Shown: in pieces, positions 17,934-20,789 of the stretch
Numbering within the stretch: position 1 is the stretch's first letter
Layout of the letters: the number at the start of each line of letters is the position of its first letter
DNA from: Zancudomyces culisetae
Taxonomy: Eukaryota; Kickxellomycota; Harpellomycetes; Harpellales; Legeriomycetaceae
Assembly: GCA_001969505.1 (NCBI GenBank)
Contig: LSSK01000382.1
Coordinates: 1 to 20,789, forward strand
Reading direction: 5' to 3'
Length of the DNA: 20,789 nucleotides
Position numbers and translations under genes: made by a program
Notes under the pieces: model-generated
What the model saw: the letters and a program-made list of their open reading frames with translations, nothing else
Told to the model about the DNA's origin: nothing
Database searches by the model: none

Positions 17934-20075
17934 GTTATTTAAACCGTTTAATTATTTTTAGTGTTGTATTTTTAATGTTTGTTTGATGATATGAATATAA
18001 AATGACACTTTTGATTTGGCTGTTAATAAACGATTAAATTATTTAAAATCTCATACAGAAACCAAAAACATATATCCAAAATTTACTTTATGGCTACGAT
18101 ACCCCTCATATGCCGGATAATGGTCATAAAACAATTCACTGTTTAAAATTTACAAGTTAGGAGATAAATGATATGAAAGTAGCTATAAATAATATATCTA
18201 ACTTAAATTATTATTTCCTTAGGGCTAGTTCCAATTTATTTATAAGACAAACTCCCTTCGCTTTACATATATTGGTATTTTGAATATTTGCAGTCAACTA
18301 TTATTCTGTCATTTGCAATATAATTTCCTTTTATTCAAGCTTATCATTTAGCAATGCCAGAAATAATACAAATCTCACTGATTCTAAACGCATATGACTT
18401 GATTTCCAAGTCTAGATAAATAAAAAAAAAATGTCAATTGAGATTCTTTGCAATAATACTTGTTTGTGACACTTACCAGAAAGATGGTTTGCAATTTTTT
18501 ATTGAGCTATAATTTGACAATTTCGTGAAGAAAATCTAATTTAGTCAACCAACACAACTCAATTTAAATAGATGTCAAAAATACCATGCCAAATTTATAA
18601 TTCATGTCAATTCTATCAACCTCCTGATAATAATAAAAAATAGCGCATTTGAGTTTGAAAAGCTCGATCATTTAATATCATGATAATTCAACAAAATCGC
18701 CCTGCAGCCAAAGTAATTATGTCAAATCTTGCTATTGAATATTTTAAATGTTAAATATGTAGTTGACATTGATAGATAACCGCATTAGAGTAAATCAAGT
18801 AAACTACATACTTGAATTTCTTTATGGACTTGATAGAAATACTGATTTTATACCCTTATAATCAAAATCATATCGAATAGAAATATTTTCTTGAAAGACA
18901 AGCTGACAAATAAAGAATTTGACAAAATGTTCAAACTGTTTTATTAATAACAGAGAATATATCTCGACGACTTTATACTCAGTACTGAAAAAATATTAAA
19001 TAAATCAAAAAACTGTAACAAAATTACAGCATTCTGAAAACGCATAAAAGAGCTAAAGACAGTTAATAAACTAATTATAAGAATCTACTGTCAAAAAAGG
19101 AGGTATGAATACAAACCAGAGAAGAATCAATGATATTGGGTTAAATCATATAAACGTATATATTTATAATTATAAAAATTCTAAAAATATTAGAAAAATC
19201 AATTGCATTATTGAACTGTAATTAACCCAAAATATTTTGTAGAAGTGCTTTTAAGTTCAAAATGCTACGATAAAATTGAAGAATAATTAATTAAGCTGTG
19301 ATAAATGTATATGATATTAATAGCTATTCAAGATGATAATATGTAAGTGAATGACTTTAAATATTTATGAAAATAGAAGTATTAAAGCTAGTTAATAATC
19401 AAGTTTCAGATAATTTAATAAAATTTTGATATATGGAATCAAAAAATAGAATATAATTCTTAAATAGAACATCAAGCATATTAGATTGAGTATTGCTTTC
19501 TTTGAATAAAATCTAGTTATAAAATATTAAAAAATTAGGTCAGATTAATAGATTAGAATTAATACACTATAGGCATTAACACCTAGAATGTATTAAAAAA
19601 TGTATAATAGTTTAGGTTAAGATTAACATTGAGAAATGTATATAATTATAGTATCAATAAATGTGTAAAAATAAAAAATCTATTAAATCGACAATATCTG
19701 TTAAAAAAAAATAGAGATAGTTGACTTTCAAAATACAAAGCCAAAGTAATGAATACTATAAAAAACAATTTTAACAACTTGTATAGCAAAATATCCTATA
19801 ATAGAAAATGATCAATAGCTGTAAATATAAACGTGAATGATCTAAAAATAACTCCAAAGTAAGATAAGTTACGAATTAGATTAAACTAAATCTACCACTT
19901 ATACTCAGGTACGCGCCTCGCTAGAGAAGATATGATAATTATGTATTTTATCAGTAAGTAAATATTGATATAAAAAGTGTTGTAAAGTAAACGGAACCAA
20001 TAGCTTTTAGATCACGGTTTAGTTAATTTAAATTAATGAACTTGGTATTTAAAGTTAAGTTTAAATTGACATATT

Positions 20076-20144
20076 ATCAATTAGTATATTAAATATTAAA
20101 TCTGATAATTTTACAGATATAGAAATTCCGAAATACTAATTGAT
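20076..20144. repeat. Inverted repeat, 12-bp perfect arms
   Basis: ATCAATTAGTAT at 20076-20087 and its exact complement ATACTAATTGAT at 20133-20144, separated by 45 bases. In such AT-rich DNA a match of this length can arise by chance. Confidence 0.7.
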
Positions 20145-20510
20145 GTAATAGTTTCTGATAATCCTTAGCTAATGAGATGGCTATGTTTGGTATAGCACGA
20201 TTATCTCAGTATACTCAGGTCTCGGATCACTACACTAGTTCTGATTGCCGTTAAGTAATGTAATAAATACTTTTATTTTGTTATTTAATAATAAACGCAA
20301 AGTATATGTAGTTCACTATGATGATTAAAATATGATATGTAAAGTATTATTTGATAAGAAAGGCTAATGATGTTCTGTTTCGTTTTTCCGCTCTCGTTAT
20401 AATCGCTTTACTATTCACTTTACTGTCATAGATCGATTATACTATTGATCGTGTTTGCTCTCATTGGTGATATTCTTCCAATCAGGAATCGCGATTGATT
20501 AGATGGCAAG

Positions 20511-20570
20511 TATGTAGCCGTTATACTAGTCTAGCAAAAATATGAAGCCATTATACTACAGTAGCCGAAA
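20511..20570. repeat. Imperfect 30-bp tandem duplication
   Basis: Two adjacent 30-base copies (20511-20540 and 20541-20570) match at 23 of 30 positions by hand alignment. Both start TATG and share AGCC-x-TTATACTA and TAGC. They lie about 85 bp beyond the 3' end of the tRNA-Pro gene. Confidence 0.7.
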
Positions 20571-20645
20571 ATTTCAATTATAAAATAAAATACTAACTAT
20601 GAAAAATAAATTACTTGTAAAAGTTTATATATTAATAATTAAACT

Positions 20646-20650
20646 AAAAA
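20646..20650 (-). terminator. RNA polymerase III terminator of the tRNA gene
   Basis: A run of five T on the minus strand begins four bases after the last tRNA base, the standard termination signal for polymerase III. Confidence 0.8.
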
Positions 20651-20654
20651 GACA

Positions 20655-20726
20655 GGGCTTGACCGGGGATTGAACCCGGGGCCTCTCGCACCCAAAGCGA
20701 GAATCATACCACTAGACCATCAAGCC
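20655..20726 (-). tRNA. tRNA-Pro (anticodon UGG), no intron
   Basis: The minus strand folds into a standard 72-nt cloverleaf. The acceptor stem is a perfect 7 bp (GGCTTGA with TCAAGCC). The D arm contains the A box. The anticodon stem is CTCGC/GCGAG with loop TTTGGGT, giving anticodon TGG (proline). The T arm is CCGGG/CCCGG with loop TTCAATC (B box). The discriminator base is C. CCA is not encoded, as expected in eukaryotes. There is no intron after position 37, unlike the Saccharomyces tRNA-Pro(UGG) genes as I recall them. A T5 terminator follows. Confidence 0.97.
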
Positions 20727-20789
20727 GCTGTCGTGTACTTTAATTATGAATATTATTGTACCCGTTATGGGTGCACAGTGTCAATACAC

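Larger units (their letters stand above)
17934..20654. other. 2.7-kb AT-rich gene-free region
   Basis: No convincing frame exists on either strand. From about 17990 the base composition falls clearly below other spacers: three 60-base lines counted by hand gave 17%, 18% and 27% G+C. Sequence is mostly non-repetitive, with long runs of mixed A and T. The right part (about 19890-20570) is less extreme and contains short shared motifs: TATACTCAGGT at both 19900-19910 and 20210-20220, an inverted repeat, and a 30-bp imperfect duplication. Possible readings are a point or small regional centromere, a replication origin zone, or decayed retrotransposon ends beside a tRNA gene. Nothing here proves any of them. 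Confidence 0.6.

Noticed and set aside
20728-20789. Possible LTR end at the right edge, next to the tRNA gene
   Set aside because: Only about 60 bases are visible; a short palindrome (ACCC-x5-GGGT) is present but no element boundary can be shown.

Overview
The window reads as nuclear DNA of an AT-rich ascomycete, most likely a budding yeast of an early-branching lineage. Genes are compact and separated by short AT-rich gaps. Several carry short introns of roughly 90-180 nt with GT..AG ends. The gene set combines a COP9 signalosome subunit, fumarylacetoacetase, an ataxin-10/Ctr86 protein, a fungal-type DAHP synthase gene and a tristetraprolin-type zinc finger gene. CTG appears at a leucine position of fumarylacetoacetase that I recall as conserved (the [10 protein letters not shown] segment), which argues against the CTG-Ser clade. 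I cannot name the species.

Layout, left to right. 1-549 (-) is the interior of a basic nuclear-looking protein with a C-x2-C-x20-C-x2-C zinc motif, cut by the window edge. 896-2146 (-) is a secreted orphan protein. 2147-3134 is intergenic and holds a striking 8-bp minisatellite and two pentanucleotide arrays, the second of which supplies the stop codon of the next gene. 3135-6698 (-) is a 1187-residue ankyrin protein with an F-box-like N-terminus. It is divergent from a four-exon CSN7 gene (6988-8121, +), with 289 bp between the two start codons. 8122-9095 holds a possible tiny spliced secreted-peptide gene and the promoter of fumarylacetoacetase (9096-10382, +). A three-exon CTR86/ataxin-10 gene (10687-12727, +) converges on a DAHP synthase gene (12805-13965, -). 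14537-15645 (-) is a probable two-exon orphan with a PP1-docking-like RVSF motif. 16119-16375 (-) is a probable 54-residue spliced gene. 16683-17933 (-) is a CCCH zinc-finger protein. The last 2.7 kb (17934-20654) is very AT-rich, gene-free DNA ending at an intron-less tRNA-Pro(UGG) gene.

The genes do not form one pathway. DAHP synthase begins aromatic amino-acid synthesis and fumarylacetoacetase ends tyrosine breakdown, but they are not adjacent and nothing shows shared control. The most suggestive pairing is the F-box-like ankyrin gene beside CSN7, because the COP9 signalosome controls cullin-RING ligases that use F-box receptors. The most unusual items are the bacterial-looking DAHP synthase, the two small spliced genes and the AT-rich desert. 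I found no evidence of a wholly new multi-gene system.
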